From Rhodocyclaceae bacterium UBA6160 (lineage in GTDB: Bacteria; Pseudomonadota; Gammaproteobacteria; Burkholderiales; Rhodocyclaceae): a DNA stretch of 6,446 nucleotides. Numbering within the stretch: position 1 is the stretch's first letter; each line of letters starts with the position of its first letter. Made by a program: the position numbers and the translations under genes. The notes beneath the pieces were generated by a model. The model worked only from the letters and a program-made list of their open reading frames with translations, ran no database searches and was not told the DNA's origin. Where the stretch lies: NCBI GenBank assembly GCA_002422995.1, contig DIUK01000014.1, positions 1-6,446 on the forward strand, given 5' to 3'. Positions 1 to 5,443 of this stretch are shown piece by piece.

Positions 1-237
1 ACAGATGCCTTTACCGGGCGCTTACGTTGTAATGCCAGCATTGAGCAATTGACTTAAGAATCGATTGCTTTTGTCGCTAGGCTTTGATGTCAGCATTTAG
101 GTTGATTGCGTGACGCTATTAATTCTCATCGGGTGATTATATAACCCACCTGCAATGGTAAAGCGGATACCGAGCCCCACACACTATGTCTAATGGACAT
201 CTTAATCAGATAGGGTTTGTTTGGGTTACTAATAAAA

Positions 238-843
238 TTATCGCGTAGTGGGCCTTATGATTTTTCTGTAAAGCCAAAAAACTCGAGTGCTGAGTAGTAA
301 GAACAGGATGCTGCTGTAGATAACAGGTTCTCGAGTGTCGGCTTTTACCATCCAAAAGTAGTGGATGCATGCCATTACGCTGATGAGATAAATCAGTCGG
401 TGGAGTTTTTTCCACCGCTTGGCGCCGAGTGTCACGACAGCATAAGTTGATGATGTGATGGCTAACGGTAAAAGTAAAAGCAAAGTCATTATTCCGACGG
501 TTATAAAAGGGCGTTTGAAAATGTCTTTTCCGATAGCAGGCCAATCAAAGAACTGGTCGAGCCAAATGTAAGCCATGAAATGAAGGCAAGCATAAAAGAA
601 TGCGAATAGTCCAATCATGCGACGGTTTGCAACAGGCCAGTGCCACTTAGCGAGCCGTTGTAGCGGTGTTGTTGTGAGTGTCAGCAGCAAAAAAATTAAT
701 GCCCAAGTACCAAGACCCCGTGTGATTGTTTCAATAGGGTTTGCGCCCAGTTTTTCTGTCAGTATTCCCCAAACGTACCAGCTTAAAGGGATGAGGCTGG
801 AGATGAATATTAGTAATTTCGTCAAGCGAGCTTTTGCCTTCAT
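238..843 (-). CDS. msrQ: MsrQ, heme-binding membrane subunit of the MsrPQ methionine sulfoxide reductase
   Basis: This 201-residue integral membrane protein passes electrons from the respiratory chain through b-type heme to MsrP, which repairs oxidised methionines in periplasmic proteins. About six hydrophobic segments are visible, near residues 10-28, 45-61, 76-95, 113-131, 149-166 and 175-191. The family's heme-ligand histidines are present at His88 (ACLHFM), His148 (KLHRLIY) and His161 (CIHYFW), with the same mutual spacing as His91, His151 and His164 of the E. coli protein. The conserved TPLQRL, RRMIGL and KRPFITVG loop motifs are also there. Its ATG lies one base after the msrP stop (TGA-G-ATG), so translation is probably coupled to msrP; no strong ribosome binding site is visible. 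Length is normal for the family. No convincing terminator follows the stop. Identification is firm from family motifs and the adjacent msrP. Confidence 0.95.
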   Translation of the reverse strand: MKAKARLTKLLIFISSLIPLSWYVWGILTEKLGANPIETITRGLGTWALIFLLLTLTTTPLQRLAKWHWPVANRRMIGLFAFFYACLHFMAYIWLDQFFDWPAIGKDIFKRPFITVGIMTLLLLLPLAITSSTYAVVTLGAKRWKKLHRLIYLISVMACIHYFWMVKADTREPVIYSSILFLLLSTRVFWLYRKIIRPTTR

Positions 844-844
844 C

Positions 845-1768
845 TCAAAAGTATTTTCTTAAATCCATTCCGGTGTAAAGATGGGCTACTTGTTTTTCAT
901 AGCCGTTGAAAGGTAGGGTTTTTCGTTTAAGAAACTCTCCAATACGGCGCTCAGAGGACTGGCTCCAGCGGGGATGATCTACAGCAGGGTTTACGTTTGA
1001 GTAGAAGCCATATTCGGTGGTGTTTGCTTTCATCCAACTCGTCTGCGGCATTTGTTCAGTGAAGCGCAGCCGAACAATTGATTTCCCGCTTTTAAAGCCA
1101 TATTTCCAGGGGGTAACTATGCGTACGGGGGCGCCATTTTGTTTTGGTAGCAGCTCACCATAAAGTCCAACTGCCGTGATGGTTAATGGATGAAGCGCTT
1201 CATCCAGCCTTAGCCCTTCAACGTATGGCCAATCAAGCACCTGACGACTCACGCCGGGCATGGTGTCTGGCTGAACTGCGGTGAAAAACTCGATATATTT
1301 GGCGCTGCCTAAAGGCTCCACTTGTTTGAGCAAAACTGATAAAGGAAAGCCCAGCCATGGGATAACCATGCTCCATCCCTCAACGCATCTGAGGCGATAG
1401 ATTCTTTCTTCTAGAGGCGCGAGTTTGAGGATGTCTTCAAAGCCCAAGGTTTTTGGCTTTTTTACGAGGCCGTCGATCAATATCTGCCAAGGAGCAATCC
1501 GCATTTTTTGCGCATGAATGGCCGGGTCGTCTTTGTTTGTGCCAAATTCATAAAAATTGTTATACCCAGTAACATGCTTGAATGGTGTGAGTCCTTCGGT
1601 CGTTGAGAAGGAGCTCACTTTTCCGGCAGGCAACTTGGCGTGGGTGTTTGGTAACAATCCAGCAAGGGTGAGTCCTACGGAGGTGGTTAAAAAATCTCGG
1701 CGTGCGTTATAAAGGCGCTGAGGCGTAATTTCTGAAGAAGGTATATCCGAGTCTTTTATATGGCGCAT
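845..1768 (-). CDS. msrP: MsrP, Tat-exported molybdopterin-dependent methionine sulfoxide reductase catalytic subunit
   Basis: This 307-residue enzyme of the sulfite oxidase fold reduces protein-bound methionine sulfoxide in the periplasm, taking electrons from MsrQ. The N terminus is a twin-arginine signal: Arg23-Arg24 in ARRDFLTT, then a hydrophobic stretch at about 30-40 and a likely cleavage site after THA near residue 44. The molybdenum-ligand cysteine is Cys128 in [13 protein letters not shown]. Other family blocks are [17 protein letters not shown] at 66-82, [17 protein letters not shown] near 211-227, and the C-terminal [18 protein letters not shown] chose the ATG at 1768 because GGGAGA sits about six bases upstream. 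An in-frame TTG at 1804 would add 12 residues, but it lacks a comparable ribosome site and would push the Tat motif inward. The gene directly precedes msrQ as in E. coli, and the two probably form an operon. No truncation or missing catalytic residue is seen. Confidence 0.95.
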   Translation of the reverse strand: MRHIKDSDIPSSEITPQRLYNARRDFLTTSVGLTLAGLLPNTHAKLPAGKVSSFSTTEGLTPFKHVTGYNNFYEFGTNKDDPAIHAQKMRIAPWQILIDGLVKKPKTLGFEDILKLAPLEERIYRLRCVEGWSMVIPWLGFPLSVLLKQVEPLGSAKYIEFFTAVQPDTMPGVSRQVLDWPYVEGLRLDEALHPLTITAVGLYGELLPKQNGAPVRIVTPWKYGFKSGKSIVRLRFTEQMPQTSWMKANTTEYGFYSNVNPAVDHPRWSQSSERRIGEFLKRKTLPFNGYEKQVAHLYTGMDLRKYF

Positions 1769-1959
1769 GTGGTTTCTCCCTGGACACTGCAAGTGAACTG
1801 TCAACAGCTATTTAAGTCACTCACAGAGGAGTTCAACATTAGACGCCGAATGCCTCAATGCCTTACAAAACGTGGTATTCGACTGTGCGCATCCCGGGTC
1901 TGTGAGGTGGGCGGGGTAGATTGTATTGGATGCTGTAAAAACACTGGTTAAAGCAATAA

Positions 1960-1990
1960 GGCGCTGTATCACCAGCGCCGACTTTTTATA
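1960..1990 (+). terminator. Rho-independent terminator-like hairpin with no assigned gene
   Basis: GGCGCTG at 1960-1966 pairs perfectly with CAGCGCC at 1973-1979 around a six-base loop, and GACTTTTTATA follows on the plus strand. A 7-bp GC-rich stem directly followed by a T-run is the classic intrinsic terminator form. No established plus-strand gene lies upstream: msrP is on the other strand, and only a doubtful mini-ORF ends nine bases before the stem. Read on the minus strand the hairpin is followed by TTATTGCTTT, a weaker tail, so it might also interrupt a long msrP leader transcript. Confidence 0.55.
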
Positions 1991-2018
1991 TTGAAGTATA
2001 GAAAACAGACCTGTCTTA

Positions 2019-2048
2019 CATAAACTCGGCAATCGACATTGATGTCAA
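2019..2048 (-). promoter_or_regulatory. Possible minus-strand sigma-70 promoter toward msrPQ
   Basis: The minus strand shows a perfect TTGACA at 2048-2043 and a poor -10 candidate, TTTATG (three of six matches), at 2024-2019, separated by 18 bases. If active, it would start transcription near 2012 and give msrP a leader of about 240 bases containing the hairpin at 1960-1979. The weak -10 keeps confidence low. A TTGACA also occurs at 1804-1799, closer to msrP, but no -10 follows it before the ribosome site. Confidence 0.25.
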
Positions 2049-2075
2049 GCACGGTTTTTTCTATGTTTGCTTGAC
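2044..2075. repeat. 8-base inverted repeat overlapping the grxD -35 element
   Basis: GTCAAGCA at 2044-2051 and TGCTTGAC at 2068-2075 are perfect inverted copies with 16 bases between them. The right arm covers most of the grxD -35 hexamer, and the left arm covers the TTGACA of a possible divergent promoter. Centre-to-centre spacing is 24 bases. It could be an operator for a dimeric regulator or the trace of two symmetrical -35 boxes; no known binding motif is recognised. Confidence 0.35.
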
Positions 2076-2100
2076 CGCCGAGAGACCGCGGCGCTAAAAT
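2071..2100 (+). promoter_or_regulatory. grxD promoter
   Basis: TTGACC at 2071-2076 and TAAAAT at 2095-2100 each match five of six bases of the sigma-70 consensus and are 18 bases apart. The expected start point near 2107 leaves a leader of about 30 bases before the grxD ATG. The spacer includes the palindrome CCGCGG (2086-2091) and CGCCG/CGGCG arms (2076-2080 and 2089-2093), which may be incidental. Confidence 0.6.
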
Positions 2101-2136
2101 ACCCGATCTTTTTACTCAGTTATTTTGGAGGGTACG

Positions 2137-2460
2137 ATGGATACTCAAAAGAAAATTCACGAGTTGGTCACCAATAACCCGATTGTGTTGTTCATGAAGG
2201 GTACCCCACAGTTTCCGCAATGTGGTTTTTCTTCGCGTGCAGTCCAGCTATTGAAGGCGTGCGGTGCAGATAATGTCGTTACGGTTGATGTTTTAGCTGA
2301 CCCGGAAATTCGCCAAGGTGTAAAAGACTATGCCAATTGGCCGACCGTGCCTCAGTTGTATATTGCAGGTGAGTTCATGGGTGGAAGTGACATCATGACG
2401 GAGATGTATGAGGCGGGTGACTTGAAAAAGTGTATTGATCTGCTGTCAAAAGCCAACTGA
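2137..2460 (+). CDS. grxD: GrxD, CGFS-type monothiol glutaredoxin (Grx4 family)
   Basis: This cytoplasmic glutaredoxin of 107 residues belongs to the class II monothiol family, which binds a [2Fe-2S] cluster with glutathione and moves Fe-S clusters to target proteins, often with BolA-type partners. The active site CGFS is at residues 29-32, preceded by the FMKGTP loop at 19-24 whose lysine contacts glutathione in the family. WPTVPQLYI at 68-76 supplies the TVP motif with the cis-proline at position 71, and GEFMGGSDI at 78-86 is the conserved glutathione-binding turn. The ATG at 2137 is chosen because GGAGGG at 2127-2132 sits four bases upstream; an in-frame TTG at 2125 would overlap that site. 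Length is typical. The gene appears monocistronic, with its own promoter upstream and a probable terminator after the stop. Confidence 0.95.
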   Translation: MDTQKKIHELVTNNPIVLFMKGTPQFPQCGFSSRAVQLLKACGADNVVTVDVLADPEIRQGVKDYANWPTVPQLYIAGEFMGGSDIMTEMYEAGDLKKCIDLLSKAN

Positions 2461-2471
2461 TAGTTGGTTGT

Positions 2472-2500
2472 TGACGATTGTATCGTCATCGAATTTTCTG
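2472..2500 (+). terminator. Probable grxD terminator
   Basis: TGACGAT at 2472-2478 and ATCGTCA at 2482-2488 form a perfect 7-bp stem with a TGT loop, starting 11 bases after the grxD stop. The following bases contain AATTTTCTG rather than an unbroken T-run, so termination may be moderate. On the minus strand the hairpin is followed by ACAACC, so it would not serve the convergent kinase gene. Confidence 0.45.
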
Positions 2501-2514
2501 TAATTTTGCGCGCC

Positions 2515-2562
2515 GCCCTAGGGTGACCCAGGGCTGCCTGAAAAGGCGACTACGGGACAGCC
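2515..2562. repeat. Cluster of short inverted repeats between convergent genes
   Basis: GCCCT (2515-2519) pairs with AGGGC (2530-2534), with GGG/CCC inside it closing on TGA. Next, GCCT (2536-2539) pairs with AGGC (2544-2547) around a GAAA loop of GNRA type. GGCTG (2532-2536) can alternatively pair with CAGCC (2558-2562). There is no adjoining T-run on either strand, so these are not clear intrinsic terminators, although they could stall or protect the 3' ends of grxD and kinase transcripts. No RNA family is recognised. Confidence 0.3.
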
Positions 2563-2571
2563 ATGAGTGGT

Positions 2572-3891
2572 TTAGCCTGATGCGATCCGCTGGTTCGCAT
2601 TATCAAGCCTTTGGGCAATAACATTCAGAAAGCCTTGGTAAAAGTGCATTCGGCAGGCGTCAGAGCTGTGCTGAAGGGCTAGCGCCGGAATAGTAACAAC
2701 ACGTGCCGTTGTCAGGGCAACAATATTTGCACTGCGTGTGTGCTGCCCTCGCTGGATAATTGCCATTTCGCCAAAGCATTCACCAGGCTGTAGCGTCACA
2801 AGTGTGCGCTTGTTTTTTTCTACCGCTAGTTCGCCCGAAAGTAAGAAGGCAAAAAAATCACCTGGCTCGCCTTCTTTCATAATGACGGTTCGTGGTGCCA
2901 GTTCGCTCCAGCGAGAAAACCGTACGACTTCCCACAGTTCCACATCGGAGAACTCAGTAAAAAAAGCTAAGGTACGCAAGGTTTCAAATTTTTCGCTATC
3001 CGGAAAGTCAGTGCTCTGGACTGAGAGCTGGGCATTACGAAATGATTGGGCCAAGTCGTGAGAAAATTCACGCCAAGACTGATAACGTACAGCCAGGTCT
3101 TTTTGCATTGCCCGCTTAATCACTGCGGCCAGACCTAGCGGAATATCGATGCGAAACGTGGTCGGCGGTGGCGGTTCGGTATTGCAAATTTGGTAGATCA
3201 TGCCGAAGTTGGAAGAGGCTTCAAAGGGGAGCCTTCCGGTCAGCAGTTGGTACATGACGACGCCTAAAGAGTAAATATCGGTTTGCAGTGTCAGTGGCTG
3301 ATCACTGAGTTGCTGCGGTGACATGTAAGCAGGAGAGCCTACGCCAAAGACTTGGGTCTGCGAATTTTCAATATCACCAATAAGCGCTGCGCCGAAATCG
3401 GAAATCTTGATGTCGCCACTTGAGGCGGTTACTTGATTGTTTTCGGCTCTTTCGGTGAGCAAAATATTAGCAGGCTTAATGTCGCGGTGCGTAATACCCG
3501 CACGATTCGCGTAGTCAAGTGCACGAGTACATTTGAAAATAATTTCGACAACGCGCTCAATCGGTAGCAACGTGTCAGGTTTGCAGAAAGGCTCCAAGGT
3601 TCCGCCAGGCACATATTCCATGACGATGTAACTTTGCTCGTCATTAATAACGGCATCAAAAATTTCCACAATGTGCGGATGTTGCAGCTTTCCGGCAAGT
3701 GACGCCTCCGTAAGCAGGAGTCGTCGGTACTGCAATCCGTGTTCTTTGTCGCGTAGCACATCCGGAAAAATTACTTTGATAGCAACTTCACGCGCACTGA
3801 ATTCGTCGTAGCCTAGATAGACCGTTGACGTTGCACCATCCCCGAGCTTGCCGCGGATTTCGTATTTGCCAATTCGATCAGGATGTTTCAT
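2572..3891 (-). CDS. Soluble Hanks-type Ser/Thr protein kinase with C-terminal cyclic-nucleotide-binding domain
   Basis: This 439-residue two-domain protein has a kinase domain at about 10-285. It shows the glycine loop LGDGATSTV (16-24), VAIKV with ATP-binding Lys39, helix-C Glu62, the catalytic loop HRDIKPAN (135-142) with Asp137, and DFG at 165-167, so it should be an active kinase. The usual APE motif is replaced by SPQ (191-193) in GSPAYMSPQQL. A cyclic-nucleotide-binding fold follows at about 304-425. Its phosphate-binding segment FGEMAIIQRGQHTRSA (373-388) keeps the family Glu (375) and Arg (386). There is no transmembrane helix, so it is likely cytoplasmic. Inference: cyclic nucleotide binding modulates phosphorylation; the substrate is unknown. 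The start lies nine bases after the argH stop, implying one operon, but no strong ribosome site is visible. The two domain assignments are firm, the ligand is not. Confidence 0.9.
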   Translation of the reverse strand: MKHPDRIGKYEIRGKLGDGATSTVYLGYDEFSAREVAIKVIFPDVLRDKEHGLQYRRLLLTEASLAGKLQHPHIVEIFDAVINDEQSYIVMEYVPGGTLEPFCKPDTLLPIERVVEIIFKCTRALDYANRAGITHRDIKPANILLTERAENNQVTASSGDIKISDFGAALIGDIENSQTQVFGVGSPAYMSPQQLSDQPLTLQTDIYSLGVVMYQLLTGRLPFEASSNFGMIYQICNTEPPPPTTFRIDIPLGLAAVIKRAMQKDLAVRYQSWREFSHDLAQSFRNAQLSVQSTDFPDSEKFETLRTLAFFTEFSDVELWEVVRFSRWSELAPRTVIMKEGEPGDFFAFLLSGELAVEKNKRTLVTLQPGECFGEMAIIQRGQHTRSANIVALTTARVVTIPALALQHSSDACRMHFYQGFLNVIAQRLDNANQRIASG

Positions 3892-3900
3892 TTAAGCAAG

Positions 3901-5301
3901 TTAGCCGTTGAGCCGTTGATGTGCGCGAGCAATAGCTGCTTGGACTTGCACGGGAGCGGTGCCGCCGCGATGATTACGCGCAGCCAGCGATCCCGACACT
4001 GTCAATACGGCAAATACATCTTCTGTGATGAGTGGTGAGAACGTGCGAAGCTCTTCCAACGTGAGTGACTCAAGTTCGCATTGTCGCGTCTCGCAAGCAC
4101 GTACGGCCAAGGCAACTGCTTCGTGAGCGTCCCGAAATGGGAGTCCTTTTTTGACCAGATAGTCGGCTAAATCTGTTGCGGTTGCGTAACCTTGGCGCAG
4201 CGCTGCTGCCATAGCTAACGGCTTGACACGGATGCCGGGGATCATGTCAGCAAAAATTCTTAATGTATCCGTTAAGGTATCTGCCGTATCGAACAAGGGT
4301 TCTTTATCTTCCTGGTTATCTTTGTTATAAGCCAAGGGCTGGGCTTTCATCAAGGTGAGCAGTGCCGTGAGATGGCCATATACGCGGCCAGTTTTTCCAC
4401 GTGCAAGCTCGGGGACATCGGGGTTTTTTTTCTGGGGCATAATCGATGAACCAGTGCAAAAACGGTCTGGCAGATCGATAAATCCTACGCGAGGACTCAT
4501 CCAGAGAATAAGTTCTTCGGATAGCCGCGAAATGTGCATCATGACCAGTGCAGCCGTAGCGCAAAACTCAATAGCAAAGTCACGATCAGAGACTGCATCC
4601 AAAGAGTTTTCGCAAAGCGCATCAAAGCCAAGTGCACGGGCGACGGCATCTCGATCAATCGGGAAAGTCGTTCCGGCTAGCGCAGCTGCGCCTAAAGGTA
4701 AGTGATTAACGCGACGACGGCAATCAGCAAAGCGCTCGCGGTCACGCTGGAACATTTCAAAGTAGGCTAGCAAGTGATGACCAAAAGTGACAGGTTGAGC
4801 AACTTGCAAATGGGTAAAGCCGGGCAAGGGTGTCTCGCTGTGCGATTCGGCCAAGGCAAGGAGCGAGTTTTGCAGGGAGATGAGCAAATGGTCAATACCG
4901 TCGATTGCATCACGCAACCATAAACGGATATCCGTTGCTACTTGGTCATTGCGTGAGCGACCTGTGTGCAAGCGTTTGCCAGCATCACCAATTAAAGTTG
5001 TCAGACGCTTTTCAATGTTGAGATGAACATCTTCATCATCCAGATTCCATTGAAATTTATTTTGCTCTATTTCCTGGCTAATGGTTGCCATGCCGTGTTC
5101 AATGGCTGCGAGGTCTTCCGGTGAGATGATGTTTTGTTGCGCAAGCATGCGTGCATGAGCCAGAGATCCGCGAATATCTTGGCGCCACATGCGCTGGTCA
5201 AAAAAAACAGACGCCGTATAGCGTTTAACAAGATCGGAAACAGGTTCTGAAAAACGGCCAGACCAAGCTTTATCAGCAGCGGGTTGAATTGATTCTGTCA
5301 T
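3901..5301 (-). CDS. argH: Argininosuccinate lyase (ArgH)
   Basis: This cytoplasmic enzyme catalyses the last step of arginine synthesis, splitting argininosuccinate into arginine and fumarate; the family acts as a homotetramer. At 466 residues it has the usual length. Visible family blocks are KAWSGRF near the N terminus (11-17), [12 protein letters not shown] at 89-100, [12 protein letters not shown] at 113-124, and [11 protein letters not shown] with catalytic His164. The fumarase/lyase signature [12 protein letters not shown] at 284-295 carries the active-site serine and Lys291. I prefer the ATG at 5301 because [17 protein letters not shown] matches the family N terminus. An in-frame TTG at 5355 would add 18 atypical residues. 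No clear ribosome site precedes either start. It probably leads an operon with the kinase gene downstream and is divergent from algZ, an order shared with Pseudomonas argH-algZ. Confidence 0.97.
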   Translation of the reverse strand: MTESIQPAADKAWSGRFSEPVSDLVKRYTASVFFDQRMWRQDIRGSLAHARMLAQQNIISPEDLAAIEHGMATISQEIEQNKFQWNLDDEDVHLNIEKRLTTLIGDAGKRLHTGRSRNDQVATDIRLWLRDAIDGIDHLLISLQNSLLALAESHSETPLPGFTHLQVAQPVTFGHHLLAYFEMFQRDRERFADCRRRVNHLPLGAAALAGTTFPIDRDAVARALGFDALCENSLDAVSDRDFAIEFCATAALVMMHISRLSEELILWMSPRVGFIDLPDRFCTGSSIMPQKKNPDVPELARGKTGRVYGHLTALLTLMKAQPLAYNKDNQEDKEPLFDTADTLTDTLRIFADMIPGIRVKPLAMAAALRQGYATATDLADYLVKKGLPFRDAHEAVALAVRACETRQCELESLTLEELRTFSPLITEDVFAVLTVSGSLAARNHRGGTAPVQVQAAIARAHQRLNG

Positions 5302-5354
5302 AATTGAGTGCGGGGAAATGGGATTTTTATTGGTGTAGGATAACGTAATAGGCA

Positions 5355-5360
5355 ATCATA
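5355..5360 (-). promoter_or_regulatory. Possible -10 element for argH
   Basis: The minus strand reads TATGAT here, matching five of six -10 consensus bases, about 54 bases before the argH ATG. The only -35 candidate, TTCGAT at 5385-5380, is weak and 19 bases away. Placement is a guess based on one hexamer. Confidence 0.2.
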
Positions 5361-5372
5361 AATGCAAAACCC

Positions 5373-5389
5373 AAGGTGGATCGAACCTT
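5373..5389. repeat. Inverted repeat in the argH-algZ control region
   Basis: AAGGT at 5373-5377 and ACCTT at 5385-5389 are perfect inverted copies around a seven-base centre, GGATCGA. It lies between the two divergent genes and just upstream of the possible argH -10, so it could be an operator. The short arms make chance occurrence plausible, and the sequence is not recognisably an ARG box. Confidence 0.25.
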
Positions 5390-5433
5390 TGAGAACCCCT
5401 TGATAATGCAATCAACGTCGGTGTAAAACTGCC

Positions 5434-5439
5434 TATAAA
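5434..5439 (+). promoter_or_regulatory. Possible -10 element for algZ
   Basis: TATAAA (five of six matches) ends only four bases before the algZ ATG, which would give a nearly leaderless message. This fits the absence of a ribosome binding site but is unusual. An alternative set is TTGATA at 5400-5405 with TGTAAA at 5422-5427, spaced 16 bases. Neither is strong. Confidence 0.2.
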
Positions 5440-5443
5440 AACA

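Larger units (their letters stand above)
1769..2136. other. Divergent intergenic region between msrP and grxD
   Basis: This 368-base stretch separates two divergently transcribed genes and holds no convincing protein gene. From left to right it contains the msrP ribosome site, a plus-strand AGAGGAG at 1825-1831, a Cys-rich mini-ORF at 1850-1951 (weak), and a 6-base inverted repeat at 1889-1894 and 1928-1933. Further right are a terminator-like hairpin at 1960-1979 followed by a T-run, a possible minus-strand promoter at 2019-2048, an 8-base inverted repeat at 2044-2075, and the grxD promoter at 2071-2100. The hairpin plus T-run without an identified upstream gene is the oddest element; it could end a small RNA on the plus strand. 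This description is direct observation, and any functional reading is inference. Confidence 0.6.

Noticed and set aside
1..57. Possible C-terminal tail of a plus-strand gene (18 codons ending at TAA 55-57), or a minus-strand start at 41 running off the left edge
   Set aside because: Several frames are open this close to the edge, none has a recognisable family motif or a ribosome site, and so no choice can be supported. The rest of bases 1-237 shows no gene.
136..141. Perfect TATAAT on the minus strand at 141-136
   Set aside because: No acceptable -35 hexamer lies 15-19 bases upstream and no gene follows in the window; the surrounding DNA is AT-rich.
186..200. ATGTC/GACAT inverted repeat downstream of msrQ, considered as an msrPQ terminator
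   Set aside because: The stem is only five AT-rich pairs and no T-run follows on the minus strand.
1769..1804. TTG start at 1804 extending MsrP by 12 residues
   Set aside because: The ATG at 1768 has a good ribosome binding site and places the twin-arginine motif at a normal distance from the N terminus.
1817..2032. 71-codon minus-strand frame in the msrP-grxD gap
   Set aside because: It starts only at TTG, has no ribosome site or family resemblance, and overlaps the terminator hairpin and promoter elements.
3429..3761. 110-codon alternative minus frame inside the kinase gene
   Set aside because: The overlapping frame encodes the conserved kinase motifs, so this is a shadow frame.
5372..5390. 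Minus-strand GGTTCGATCC resembling a tRNA T-arm
   Set aside because: The stem and loop register do not fit a true T-arm, and no acceptor, D- or anticodon arm is found nearby.
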